From the NCBI GenBank assembly GCA_007753675.1, contig CP036432.1:8744233-8808232 (forward strand): a stretch of 64,000 nucleotides of DNA. Reading direction: 5' to 3'. The translations under genes were made by a program, and so were the position numbers. Below are positions 17,646 to 27,385 of the stretch, piece after piece. This stretch comes from Stieleria magnilauensis (GTDB lineage: Bacteria; Planctomycetota; Planctomycetia; Pirellulales; Pirellulaceae). Every line of letters begins with the position of its first letter. Position 1 is the first letter of the stretch. The notes below the pieces were generated by a model, which made no database searches, was not told the origin of the DNA, and saw only the letters and a program-made list of their open reading frames with translations.

Positions 17646-20600
17646 ATGGATGCACCTCCAGAGAACCCTCCTGCAAATCCGTCTGACGAAACTCAGGGCC
17701 GCCCGTCACGCAACGACGAAACGCGTTTATCCAACTCGCTTGAATCGTGCATGAGTTCGCCGCTGGTGGCCGGCCAACGCTTTGGCGATTTCCGCATTCG
17801 CGAGTTGATCGGTCGTGGCAAGGCGGGATTTGTCTATTCGGCCGACGACTTGTTGGCCAAGCGGCGCTGCGCACTCAAATTGCTGTGCCGCATGTCGTCG
17901 CACGATTTGTATCGCAACAAGCTCGGGTTCCGCCGGATGTCTCCGTTTCGGCACCCCTGCCTGCTCCGCACCGACCGGATCGAGATCATCGAGAAGTACA
18001 CCGTGCTGTCGATGGAAGAGATCGAAGGGGAGACGTTGTATGCGGCGGCATTGCGGCTCAAAGAACTGCCTCCGCCGGAAGCCTATCGGCGGCTTCATTC
18101 GCTGCTGCACGACTATGCCGTCGGATTGGCGATCATGCACTTCGGCGGTCTGGTGCATCGCGATTTAAAACCGACGAACATGATGGTCCGCAAGAACGGG
18201 CACGGTGTGATCGTCGACTACGGATTGGTCGCCAACTGCGATCCGGAAACCGACCCCTATGGGCTGCGTCCCTACATCGCGGGGACCCCGCGGTACTTTT
18301 CCCCGGAAGCGTTATGGGAACAAAGTTACACCCCGGCGGGCGATGTGTTCAGCTTGGGGCTGGTGATGCTGGATTGCCTGAACGAGATCTCGGGAAGCGA
18401 TCGCTGGCTGCGTCAGGGCGATTTCGCCGACTGGGTGCGTGACGAAGACGAGCAAACGATTGCCGATGCCGTCTCGGGCATGGACGAAGACGTCCCACCG
18501 CTGCTGCGAATGGCCGTCGCCGGCATGCTCAATGCCGACCGTACCAAACGCCCGTCATCACTTGAAATCGTCGCGATGACGAAGACCGATGACAATCCGA
18601 TTCGCTTGGTGACCACGCACCATCTGTTCGGCCGCGAACGGGAGTTGGAACAATGCGAGCGGTGGATCCGTGAAATCTATCGCGGCCGCACCGGGCGGCT
18701 GCACATCCACGGCGAAGCGGGCGCGGGCAAGACGCGACTGCTGGATGAACTGGAACGTCAACTTCGACAGAACAACTGGGGCCAGGTGTTTCGGGTCAAG
18801 TGCCGATCGCGCGAAAACCAGACGCTGCAGGTGTTGGACCAAATCGCCGATCAAATCGCCCAGCGTTACTCCCGTTCCGATCGCGATGCGTTGAGACTCG
18901 ATCCGGTCAGCGCCTCAATCCTTATCCATTCGTTCCCCCAGTTGCGTCACGTCATCGTCACGGACCTCGCCGAAACGCCCGACATGTTCTCCGCGGTTCC
19001 GGAACGACTCGACGCACTTTCGGCCGCGTCTCGGCTGAGCCGTGAACTGCGCAAAGTCGGCCCGCTGATCATCATCATCGATGACACCCAGTGGTCCGAC
19101 CACGACAGCGACACCGTCTGGGACGAGTTGCAAAAGGACACCGATGGCTTCCTGGGAATCATCACTTCCTCGCGAAAACCGGAAACCAATCAACGCCAGG
19201 CAGCCGACCAGTGCATTTACATCGGCCCGCTACCACCCGACGCGGCGCTGTCGTTCTTGCAAACCGCGGCGACGCGTTGGGATGCCAACATCAATCCCGC
19301 CGGCCTACAGGAACTGGTCGACGTCTCTCGCTGCAACGCCTTCCGATTGCAAGAACTGGCCGAAGAGTTTCGCCCCGAAGGGATGCTACACCAGGTCGAA
19401 GAATCCAACGACGCCTCGATCTCGAACCTGGGCGACGTCGATCGATTTTGGCGTGCCCGATTTGACCGTTTGAGCGACGATGCCAAATCCATCCTCGCCT
19501 TCATCGTGACCGCGGCGGCCCCGGTTTCGATCAGCCAGCTAGCGGATCTGACCGGACGAGGCGAACAAGTCGATGTGTCCGTGTTCGAATTGGTCAACCA
19601 ACGTCTGGTCAATGACGACGCCACGGGTAAAGAATGCATCACCGTCGTTCATGACAAGATTGCCGACGGTTTGATCGAAAACCTGGACACCAACGAACTC
19701 CACCAAGCCCATCTGGCCTGGGCGGACTTGTTGTCCAAACTCAATCGACCGCGTGATTTCGCCGCCCGCATTGCCGGCCATTATTATGCCGCCGACCAGG
19801 ACGGCCGGGCATTGCCGTTCGCGATCATGGCCGCCGAAAATGCCGACCGCGCCTTTGCCAAGTCCGAGGCAGGCGAATGGCACGAAAAGGTGCTACGCCA
19901 AGTCACCGGGGATGCCCGCGAGAAACACTTGCGAGACGCCGCACGGTGTTTCCACGAAGCCGATTTGCCCGAGAAAGCAGCCCACTACTATCTCGAGCTC
20001 TCCGAAGGGGCCACCGACACGCACGAACGCCTGCGATTTCAAACCCTGGCGCTGCAACTGTTGCTTCGAAGCGGGCAAATGGATCGCGCCCGTCCGCTGT
20101 TGGCTGACCTGGCCGACCAGTTTTCGATTTCCTTCGCCCCGGGCTCCGGGGAATGCTCACTTTCCGATGTTCGCTCGCAACTTGCCCGGCTGGCCGATCA
20201 ACTGAGCGACATCAGTGAACTCGAGTTGCACCATCAAGACGCGGTGCAATCCGACGATCGAGAAACAGGCGATGAGCCTGCACCGCAACAAGATTCCGTC
20301 GAAGCGTGCGAACTGCATTTCTGTAGCGAGATCAGTCGTTCGATGGCGATGCTGGACTTTCGAGGCACGCTGCAGTTGGTGCTCCACGGCGCCAACCGAG
20401 CCCTGGAACATGGATCGACCAACGAGCAGATTCATTTCGCCGCGATGGCACATGTCTGGACCTCGCTGGTGTCCGCCGACCAGACCAGCGTTCAAGTTCA
20501 AAGCCGCGAATCCCTTGATTCCCTGCTGGCGTGCCTGAACCATCAACCGGCCGGCAAGATCACCGCGGAGATCCGTTCCGGGATCGCATTCACCGAGTCG

Positions 20601-21491
20601 CTGGCGATGCGATGGAGTGCCGTCCCCGATGCCGTCGACTCCTGCGTGCTCGATTTCATCGCCGATTCCAAACCGCTGCGTTTCGAAATCGCACACACCC
20701 GATGGTTACGTCTGTGGGCCGACTGGCACCTCGGACGTTGGAACGAAATGCAGTCGATGGTTCATGAGATGGTCGACGATGCCAAGCGTCGCAACGATTC
20801 CTACCAGCAGTTGGTCGCAACGATTGGCTATGGCGGAAACGGCTTGCTGTTGTCCGACAACGTCGCCGAACTGCAACAGCTTTGCCGGGACAACCAACGC
20901 ATCAAGACCGACACCGGGATCGTCGAGCTGATCGATTTCTTGCAGTGGATGCAAACCGTTCAGCAAGCTCTTTACCTGGGCGACTTCGCCGCCGCCTCAC
21001 CGCTGGTGATGAAGATGCGACGGTCCATCGAAAGCTCACCGATCGGACAGATCTTGCTGGTCCGTGTTTCCCTGGACTACTTCACGGCGTTGGTATCGCT
21101 TCACCTGCGAGGCCAATCATCCGCCGGCCCGCTGACCGACCCCGCAGTCGTTGAAGCCTGCATCGGTCGCTTGGAAAACCAGACCTCTGACTATGGACGG
21201 ATGCTGGCCGCGCTGATCCGCGGAATCGAAAAACGTCAGTCCGAGGAACGGGAACAGGCGATCGAGGCATTTCAGCGAGCGGCAGAACTGGCAAGCCGAC
21301 ATGGTTTGTTTCCGTATCAACTGGCGGCCGAAGACGGTTTGCTGAACTGCGTCAAGCCTGAGGCGGATGCCGATTCGCTCTGTCAGCAGATGCTCAATCA
21401 GCGGATCGAGCACCCCGAAAAACTGCAACGCCTCTACACGGTCGCCCCACCGCGACCTCTGCCGGCAGCGACGGAAAACACCGACGCCTAG
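17646..21491 (+). CDS. Serine/threonine protein kinase fused to AAA ATPase and helical-repeat region
   Basis: The 1281-aa protein starts with a PknB-type kinase (about residues 48-310): glycine loop IGRGKAGFVY, Lys in CALKLL, HRDLKPTN catalytic loop (about 171), DYG in place of DFG, and FSPEAL in place of APE. A P-loop ATPase follows (about 325-560), with GRERELEQ, Walker A GEAGAGKTR (about 355) and Walker B LIIIIDDTQW. Residues about 690-1260 are helical, TPR-like. No membrane span is visible. The layout resembles the large kinase/AAA regulators of planctomycetes and myxobacteria that act as signal hubs. No other gene follows within 379 bp. Confidence 0.9.
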   Translation: MDAPPENPPANPSDETQGRPSRNDETRLSNSLESCMSSPLVAGQRFGDFRIRELIGRGKAGFVYSADDLLAKRRCALKLLCRMSSHDLYRNKLGFRRMSPFRHPCLLRTDRIEIIEKYTVLSMEEIEGETLYAAALRLKELPPPEAYRRLHSLLHDYAVGLAIMHFGGLVHRDLKPTNMMVRKNGHGVIVDYGLVANCDPETDPYGLRPYIAGTPRYFSPEALWEQSYTPAGDVFSLGLVMLDCLNEISGSDRWLRQGDFADWVRDEDEQTIADAVSGMDEDVPPLLRMAVAGMLNADRTKRPSSLEIVAMTKTDDNPIRLVTTHHLFGRERELEQCERWIREIYRGRTGRLHIHGEAGAGKTRLLDELERQLRQNNWGQVFRVKCRSRENQTLQVLDQIADQIAQRYSRSDRDALRLDPVSASILIHSFPQLRHVIVTDLAETPDMFSAVPERLDALSAASRLSRELRKVGPLIIIIDDTQWSDHDSDTVWDELQKDTDGFLGIITSSRKPETNQRQAADQCIYIGPLPPDAALSFLQTAATRWDANINPAGLQELVDVSRCNAFRLQELAEEFRPEGMLHQVEESNDASISNLGDVDRFWRARFDRLSDDAKSILAFIVTAAAPVSISQLADLTGRGEQVDVSVFELVNQRLVNDDATGKECITVVHDKIADGLIENLDTNELHQAHLAWADLLSKLNRPRDFAARIAGHYYAADQDGRALPFAIMAAENADRAFAKSEAGEWHEKVLRQVTGDAREKHLRDAARCFHEADLPEKAAHYYLELSEGATDTHERLRFQTLALQLLLRSGQMDRARPLLADLADQFSISFAPGSGECSLSDVRSQLARLADQLSDISELELHHQDAVQSDDRETGDEPAPQQDSVEACELHFCSEISRSMAMLDFRGTLQLVLHGANRALEHGSTNEQIHFAAMAHVWTSLVSADQTSVQVQSRESLDSLLACLNHQPAGKITAEIRSGIAFTESLAMRWSAVPDAVDSCVLDFIADSKPLRFEIAHTRWLRLWADWHLGRWNEMQSMVHEMVDDAKRRNDSYQQLVATIGYGGNGLLLSDNVAELQQLCRDNQRIKTDTGIVELIDFLQWMQTVQQALYLGDFAAASPLVMKMRRSIESSPIGQILLVRVSLDYFTALVSLHLRGQSSAGPLTDPAVVEACIGRLENQTSDYGRMLAALIRGIEKRQSEEREQAIEAFQRAAELASRHGLFPYQLAAEDGLLNCVKPEADADSLCQQMLNQRIEHPEKLQRLYTVAPPRPLPAATENTDA

Positions 21492-21521
21492 TGCTCCGTC
21501 AACTTTTAGATTTAGGGTGCC

Positions 21522-21599
21522 GCGGAAAAGGGGTCAGGTACCAAAAATGCGAAGCACCCGTTGGGCCATTTGGTTTTTGGTACCTGACCCCTTTTCCGC
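21522..21599. repeat. Perfect 26-bp inverted repeat with GGGGTCAGGTACC motif
   Basis: Arms at 21522-21547 and 21574-21599 are exact reverse complements around a 26-base loop. A weaker outer pair (TTTAGGGT near 21511 and ACCCTAAA near 21611) extends the palindrome. It may act as a bidirectional terminator for the kinase gene or be a REP element mobilised by a Y1 (RAYT) transposase elsewhere. The rest of the 21492-21870 gap holds short fragments resembling other intergenic palindromes and no gene. Confidence 0.9.
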
Positions 21600-21870
21600 T
21601 CGATAAACGCAACCCTAAATTCAAATCTGGACAGAGCACGAGCCGCATCGCGATCGATGCTAGCCCGACGTGTCAGCGAGGGGCGCCGCGTGGCCCCGTG
21701 CTAACGCATGCGGGCTTCAATCGACAGCCCGCTAATGGTCGATGTCGGTTATCCCCTGGTGAGATTGATTTGCGTCAATCCTTAGCGACCTAGACTTTCG
21801 AGGCGATCGACGAATCACCCAATCTGAATCCGTTCTGCAACCCCTCCTCCTCCGACCCTGTTTCGCACCC

Positions 21871-22722
21871 ATGACTCCTTGCCCACCGTGCGAACCGACC
21901 GTCGATTGTAACGAGAGAGCCAACTTTCAGTTCGAAATCCCTCGATTCTCCGCCACCGCATCACAACTCGTTGAGACGCTGAACCAAACCGAGGCGAACG
22001 TGCCCGCGGTCGTTCAACTGATCGAATGTGAACCGACGATCAGTTCTCAGGTTCTGGGACTCGCCAATAGCCCGATTTACGGCGCAAGTCGCGCGATCAC
22101 AACGATCGGACACGCGGTCGTGGTCCTCGGTTTTCGTTGTGTCGCCCAGCAAGCGATCGCGTCGGCATCTGGGGCTCTTTTCAAGGCGAAAGACGCAGCT
22201 TGCCAAGCACATCGCCTGGACACTTACATCCAGTCGCTGGGCGTCGCCACGACGGCCCGGTTCATTGCCAAACGGACCAAGACCACCAACCCGGACGAAG
22301 CGTTTTTGTGTGGCGTTGTCCATGACATCGGCAAACTGATTCTCTTTCAACATGCCGGTGAAGCATACGCAGGCATGCTCGACGAGTCTCCACACGAAAA
22401 GTCATTGGCGCCTGAAATCGAATCGTACGGGATCACGCACGCGACGCTCGGTCGTCAATGCGGCGTGGCATGGTCGTTGCCGACCCAAATGTGCATCACC
22501 ATCGCGAATCATCATCTGCCACTCAACGAGGCCACCGACCCGCTTTCCCGAACACTCATTTGTGCCGCCTATCTGGCGAAAAAATGGCAACTGGGATTTT
22601 GCGAGGACGCTTTCAGCGAAGATTCTGAGATGGAGAGCGAGCTTTGTGATTTCCAAGATCCTGACTTAGCGGCCGAGTGTCGCGAGCAGTTTGAAGCGAT
22701 CCGCGACATCTGTCTTTCGTAG
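21871..22722 (+). CDS. HDOD domain protein
   Basis: The 283-aa protein carries an HDOD domain (about residues 25-225), an HD-related fold without full catalytic residues. It shows PAVVQLIECEPTISSQVLGLANSPIYG, AVVVLGFRCVAQQAI and GVVHDIGKLILFQH, the last containing an HD-like pair. HDOD proteins take part in signalling with kinases, c-di-GMP proteins or chemotaxis. Its stop is 8 bp before the GTG of the ion-channel gene, so the two are probably co-translated, an unusual pairing. Confidence 0.88.
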   Translation: MTPCPPCEPTVDCNERANFQFEIPRFSATASQLVETLNQTEANVPAVVQLIECEPTISSQVLGLANSPIYGASRAITTIGHAVVVLGFRCVAQQAIASASGALFKAKDAACQAHRLDTYIQSLGVATTARFIAKRTKTTNPDEAFLCGVVHDIGKLILFQHAGEAYAGMLDESPHEKSLAPEIESYGITHATLGRQCGVAWSLPTQMCITIANHHLPLNEATDPLSRTLICAAYLAKKWQLGFCEDAFSEDSEMESELCDFQDPDLAAECREQFEAIRDICLS

Positions 22723-22730
22723 AGAGTGCC

Positions 22731-23492
22731 GTGGAAACGTACCGTCTGCAAAGAACGCTGACCGTCCTGGTCAGTTGCCTGATCGTCACCGGTTCGATCG
22801 GGTTCGTCGCGATCGAAGGCTGGTCGTTTGCCGATTCGCTCTACATGACGATCATCACCATGTCGACAGTTGGCTTTGGCGAAACCAACGAGTTGACGCC
22901 TCACGGTCGCATCTTCACCTCGTCGCTGATCTTGGCCTCGATCGTGTTGATGGCATGTTGGACGGCGGGCATCACCAGTTTCTTGGTGAACGGTCAGCTG
23001 AGTGGACAGTTTCATCGTCTTAGGACCAAAAAGAAGATCAACCAAATGAACAACCACGTCGTCGTTTGTGGCGGTGGAGCAACCGCCCGCACCCTGATTC
23101 ATCAATTGAAAGTGCAGGGCAACGAGATCGCCGCGATCGTCAAAGAGCCCGCTGAAGTTGCGATGACGCAGCGTTTTTTTCCGGACATTCCGCTGATCGA
23201 GGCCGATCCCAAATCCGAAATGGCGTTGATCGATGCCAATATCCTGGAGGCAGCCCACTTGGTCGCCGCGACCGAATCCGACTTCGACAACCTGTTGATC
23301 GTGATCAGCGGCAAAGGACTCGGCACTGAATTGAAAGTTATCAGCGTTGCGGAGAACCCCGAATTGGCCAACCGAATGCTGAAGGTGGGGGCCGATGAGG
23401 TGGTCTGCCCGCTGGTGATTGGCGGCGAACGGATCGCGTCGATCATCAACGAAAACGCCAATCAAGAAGATTCCGTCGTCGCCTCGCTGTGA
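22731..23492 (+). CDS. Two-span potassium channel with TrkA-N (RCK) domain
   Basis: The 253-aa protein has two N-terminal membrane helices flanking a pore loop with the K+ filter TVGFG (about residue 45), then a cytoplasmic RCK domain: GGGATARTL nucleotide-binding loop after VVVC (about 109), and EADPKSEMALIDANILEAAHLVAAT. This is the MthK/Kch architecture of ligand-gated K+ channels. The start is GTG 22731; its upstream AGAGAG within the end of the HDOD gene can serve as ribosome-binding site. Confidence 0.92.
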   Translation: METYRLQRTLTVLVSCLIVTGSIGFVAIEGWSFADSLYMTIITMSTVGFGETNELTPHGRIFTSSLILASIVLMACWTAGITSFLVNGQLSGQFHRLRTKKKINQMNNHVVVCGGGATARTLIHQLKVQGNEIAAIVKEPAEVAMTQRFFPDIPLIEADPKSEMALIDANILEAAHLVAATESDFDNLLIVISGKGLGTELKVISVAENPELANRMLKVGADEVVCPLVIGGERIASIINENANQEDSVVASL

Positions 23493-24043
23493 AACTTCGA
23501 TCGGCCCGACAACGGCAGTTTCGGGCTTTCCGCATCCCAAGGGGACAATTCGCGACATTCAGCCCGTTTCCGTTGGATTCGTGTTGGCCAATCCTTGCGG
23601 CGCGTGTACTCTCCCTACATCAGCGAGACGGACAAGGCGCTTGCTGAGACGATTGATCGGCCAGATCAAAACGAGAAACGTCATGGACGTTTGCTGGCCC
23701 ACGCGAGCCGAATCGTTGAGTTGGATGCTCAACAGGCCGCGACTGCGAGTTTCGAAATGAACGAATTCGCGCCCCTTGCTGCCTTCATTCGGCCACGTTG
23801 GCCGCTCTTTGAAAGCTGATTGCATCGATTCGATGCAACCCTCCCCGGGACTTTCTTGTTTGTCCGGGAGATCGAGCATTTCTTTCCATGCTGAAGTTGC
23901 GTCATGACATGACGCCATGAGCTGTCGGACATGTTTCGAAAACGCGAGTCGGTCTATCGAGACACGGCCACCCCAACACATCGAGATTCCCACAGCAAAG
24001 CTGTTCCGCGGGACTCTCACACAAACGATTGAAGAGACGTACG
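23493..24043. other. Intergenic region and possible helicase leader
   Basis: 551 bp without a credible gene. A perfect 9-1-9 palindrome (TTGCATCGA/TCGATGCAA) lies at 23820-23838, followed by a second stem-forming stretch around CCCCGGGAC and GTCCGGG at 23845-23870. Several short frames cross it but have no recognisable content. It could be a structured 5' leader of the helicase mRNA. Confidence 0.5.
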
Positions 24044-25327
24044 TTGAAATCATTTCAAGAATTGGAATTGTTCGAGTCGCTGGAAAAAAGACTGGCCGAA
24101 TTGGACTACACCGTCCCGACCCCGATCCAAGCCCAAACGATTCCCGCCGCCATTGAAGGCAAAGACATCTTGGGTTGCGCCCAAACCGGCACCGGCAAGA
24201 CCGCTGCGTTTGCGCTGCCGATCCTCGACTACCTGGGGCACGAAGCACCCCGCGCCGCGGCGGGACGCCCGCTGGCCTTGGTCCTCGCACCGACGCGTGA
24301 ACTGGCCATCCAGATCGGCCAGAGCTTTCACACCTACGGAAAACACGTTCGGTTTCGACAGACGCTGGTTTACGGCGGCGTGGGCCAAAACGAACAGGTC
24401 CGTTCCTTAAAAAAGGGTACACACGTCCTGATCGCCACACCGGGCCGATTGATCGACCTGATGGATCAAGGCCACGTGCAACTGTCGGACGTCGAAATCC
24501 TGGTGCTCGATGAAGCCGATCGCATGCTGGACATGGGCTTCATGCCGGCGATCAAAAAGATCATCGCCAAGCTGCCCCAAGATCGGCAATCGCTGTTCTT
24601 TTCCGCCACGCTGCCTCCCAAGATCCGCGAACTGGCCGACCAGCTGTTGTTCAACCCGTTCCAGGTCAACGTGACGCCCAAAACGAAAAGCGTCGAACAG
24701 ATCGACCAAAGTGTCCGCATGATGGACCGCTGTGAAAAGGTCGATGAGCTCGTCAAGGTGCTTCGCGGCGAAGACGTGCTTCGTTCGATCGTCTTCACAC
24801 GCACCAAGCACGGCGCCAACGCGCTGACGCGAAAGCTCGAGAAGCACAACATTTCCGCGACCGCGATTCACGGCAACAAGAGTCAAGCGGCCCGCCAACG
24901 GGCACTCAGCGCATTCCGAGAGAACCGCATCTCCGTCCTCGTCGCGACCGATGTGGCCGCCCGAGGGATCGACATCGACGACGTCACCCACGTCGTCAAC
25001 TTTGACATGCCGATGGAACCAGAAAGCTATGTTCACCGGGTCGGTCGAACCGGACGCGCCGGCGCCAACGGCATCGCGATTTCGTTTTGCACCGTCGACG
25101 AACGAGACAAGCTTCGGGAAATCGAAAAGCTGATCGATCAACCCTTACGCATCCAAAACCCCGGCGCAAAACTGAACGACACGGCAAGCAAACCCAGCAA
25201 GTCGTCCAACTTCGGTGGCCGTAACGGATCACGAAATGGATCGTCGTCGGCAAACGGAAACCGCCGCCCCAAGAAACGCTTCGGCAAAGGCGGCTGGAAC
25301 AAGCGTCGCGCGACCGCAAAAGCGTAA
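24044..25327 (+). CDS. DEAD-box ATP-dependent RNA helicase
   Basis: The 427-aa protein has the complete DEAD-box set in order: Q-motif (SFQELELFESL...PTPIQAQTIP), motif I AQTGTGKT (about residue 45), PTRELA, TPGRL, motif II VLDEADRML, motif III SAT, and C-terminal ATDVAARGIDID and HRVGRTGRAG. A basic, Ser/Gly/Asn-rich tail (last 55 residues) resembles the RNA-binding tails of RhlE proteins. The start is chosen as TTG 24044 because GAAGAG ends 7 bp upstream; an in-frame TTG five codons earlier is possible. It probably acts in ribosome assembly or RNA turnover, often cold-induced. Confidence 0.93.
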   Translation: MKSFQELELFESLEKRLAELDYTVPTPIQAQTIPAAIEGKDILGCAQTGTGKTAAFALPILDYLGHEAPRAAAGRPLALVLAPTRELAIQIGQSFHTYGKHVRFRQTLVYGGVGQNEQVRSLKKGTHVLIATPGRLIDLMDQGHVQLSDVEILVLDEADRMLDMGFMPAIKKIIAKLPQDRQSLFFSATLPPKIRELADQLLFNPFQVNVTPKTKSVEQIDQSVRMMDRCEKVDELVKVLRGEDVLRSIVFTRTKHGANALTRKLEKHNISATAIHGNKSQAARQRALSAFRENRISVLVATDVAARGIDIDDVTHVVNFDMPMEPESYVHRVGRTGRAGANGIAISFCTVDERDKLREIEKLIDQPLRIQNPGAKLNDTASKPSKSSNFGGRNGSRNGSSSANGNRRPKKRFGKGGWNKRRATAKA

Positions 25328-25576
25328 CGCTGAAGGCACTCAATCCGTGGGAAGAGGCTTCTACACGAGTCGCTTTTTTGCCCAAAGGGCATGCATATCC
25401 ATCGCCTGGGGCAAGCAAACCGAGCATTTGCGAGGGTTGCGCCGCCCCAGGAACCGCATCGCAATGAGGTTCAATTTGGCCAACGGCCATGCACAACATT
25501 CGCGTTTGACGAGGCGTTTGTGGTTGGCTGTTGGCCTATCCCTCTCGTTCTCGTTTGATGTCTCTCCCACCAGCGG

Positions 25577-27310
25577 TCAATGAATACCGGGCTCTTGGCC
25601 CGGTGAACGGCCCTCGAGAAAATCGAAATCACAGCCCCGATCGGCTTGCGTGACATGCTTGGCATACAGGTGTCCGTAGCCGCGTTCGGGGAGCAACGTG
25701 CCCAGCTGTTTGGATTGGCGTCGGCGATCGATTTCTTCGTCGCTGACATCCCAGTGGATCCGTCGGTTGGGCACATCGATTTCGATGGAGTCGCCGGTCT
25801 CGACGAGCGCGAGCGGACCGCCGGCGGCACTTTCGGGTGCGATATGCAACACGCAGGTGCCATAGCTCGTCCCGCTCATCCGCGCGTCGCTCAGCCGCAC
25901 CATATCGCGAACGCCCGCCTGCAGCAGTTTCTTGGGGATCGGCAACATGCCCCATTCGGGAAATCCCGGGGCGCCGAGCGGGCCGGCATTGCGGAGAATC
26001 AAGACGCTGTCCGCGGTCACGTCTAGTTCGGGGTTATGCAGCTTCGCTTTCATTTCCGGATAGTTGTCGAACACCAGCGCCGGACCGCGGTGGGTCAATA
26101 ATTTCGGGTCCGCGGCGATCGACTTGATCACGCAGCCATTAGGCGCCAGATTCCCTTTCAACAAACACGTTCCACCGGCCGGCGAGACGGGATTGTCGCG
26201 CGTTCGGATGACTTCGTCGTCGATCGCTTCGGCACCTGCGATCTGTTCTCCCAGCGTGACGCCGCCCACGGTACGACAGTCGGTGTGCAGCAAATCAGTC
26301 AGACGAGCGAGCAGCGCGGGAAGACCGCCGGCATTGTAAAAATCTTCCATCAAGAATCGGCCGCCGGGACGGATGTCGCCCAACACCGGAGTGGTCCGCG
26401 ACAGTTCGTCGAAATGATCCAGCGTCAGCTCGATGCCCAGCCGTCCCGCGATCGCGATCAAATGGACGATCGCATTGGTACTGCCACCGATGGCCAGCGA
26501 TGTCATCAGCCCATTTTCAATGGACTCGCGGGTGAGAATGTCTGACGGTTTCAGATTCTCCCAGGCAAGGTCCACGGCGCGGCGTCCGGTTTGGGTGGCC
26601 AGACGGTGGTGGTCGGCAAACACCGCCGGTACACAAGCCGCCCCGACGAGCGACATGCCCATTGCCTCGGTGACCGCTGCCATGGTGCTGGCGGTTCCCA
26701 TCGTCATACAGGTACCGGCCGAGCGGGCGATACAGTTTTCGATCCCCTTCCAATCCTGATCACACAAGTTGCCGGCAACTCGTTCATCCCAGTACTTCCA
26801 AACGTCGCTGCCGCTGCCGAGTGTTTCGTTCTTCCAGCGGCCTTTCAACATCGGCCCGGCAGGCAGAAAGATCGACGGGATGTCGGCACTGATGGCACCC
26901 ATCAACATCGCGGGCACAGTTTTGTCGCAACCGCCCATCAACACCGCCGCATCGATGGGATGACAGCGCAAGACCTCTTCAACCTCCATCGCCAGCAGAT
27001 TGCGATACAGCATCGTCGTCGGCTTCATCAACATTTCGCCGAGTGACATCACGGGAACTTCGACGGGAAAGCCGCCCGACTGCAAGATCCCCCGGCGGAC
27101 CTCATCGGCTCGATCGCGAAAGTGCGAATGGCAGGTATTGAGTTCGCTCCACGTGTTCAGAATCGCGACGACCGGTCGGTTCTGATAATCGATGTCGTCC
27201 ACCCCCATGCCCTTGATCCGCGAGCGATGCCCGAAGGAACGCATGTCATCGGGGCCGAACCAGCGATAGGAACGAAGTTGTTTCGGATCGTGGGAGGAAG
27301 GCTGGGTCAT
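25577..27310 (-). CDS. IlvD/Edd family dehydratase, sugar-acid type
   Basis: The 577-aa enzyme carries Fe-S ligand cysteines in SELNTCHSH, GGCDKTVPA and SAGTCMTMGTASTM, and the Mg/Lys region, all typical of the family. Internal segments (LRSYRWFGPDDM at the N-terminus, ARMSGTSYGTCVLH, VPNRRIHWDVSDEE and AKHVTQADRGCDFDFL at the C-terminus) match L-arabinonate/pentonate dehydratases better than dihydroxy-acid dehydratase. It likely removes water from a sugar acid in an oxidative pentose pathway. ATG 27310 is preferred to a GTG four codons upstream. No other pathway gene is adjacent. Confidence 0.85.
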   Translation of the reverse strand: MTQPSSHDPKQLRSYRWFGPDDMRSFGHRSRIKGMGVDDIDYQNRPVVAILNTWSELNTCHSHFRDRADEVRRGILQSGGFPVEVPVMSLGEMLMKPTTMLYRNLLAMEVEEVLRCHPIDAAVLMGGCDKTVPAMLMGAISADIPSIFLPAGPMLKGRWKNETLGSGSDVWKYWDERVAGNLCDQDWKGIENCIARSAGTCMTMGTASTMAAVTEAMGMSLVGAACVPAVFADHHRLATQTGRRAVDLAWENLKPSDILTRESIENGLMTSLAIGGSTNAIVHLIAIAGRLGIELTLDHFDELSRTTPVLGDIRPGGRFLMEDFYNAGGLPALLARLTDLLHTDCRTVGGVTLGEQIAGAEAIDDEVIRTRDNPVSPAGGTCLLKGNLAPNGCVIKSIAADPKLLTHRGPALVFDNYPEMKAKLHNPELDVTADSVLILRNAGPLGAPGFPEWGMLPIPKKLLQAGVRDMVRLSDARMSGTSYGTCVLHIAPESAAGGPLALVETGDSIEIDVPNRRIHWDVSDEEIDRRRQSKQLGTLLPERGYGHLYAKHVTQADRGCDFDFLEGRSPGQEPGIH

Positions 27311-27385
27311 GGAGCGAGACACTGCTTAGGGAAGGAGTAGGGCGGGGAAGGGAAGGGCAGGCTAAATTCCAAAGCCGACAAGACA

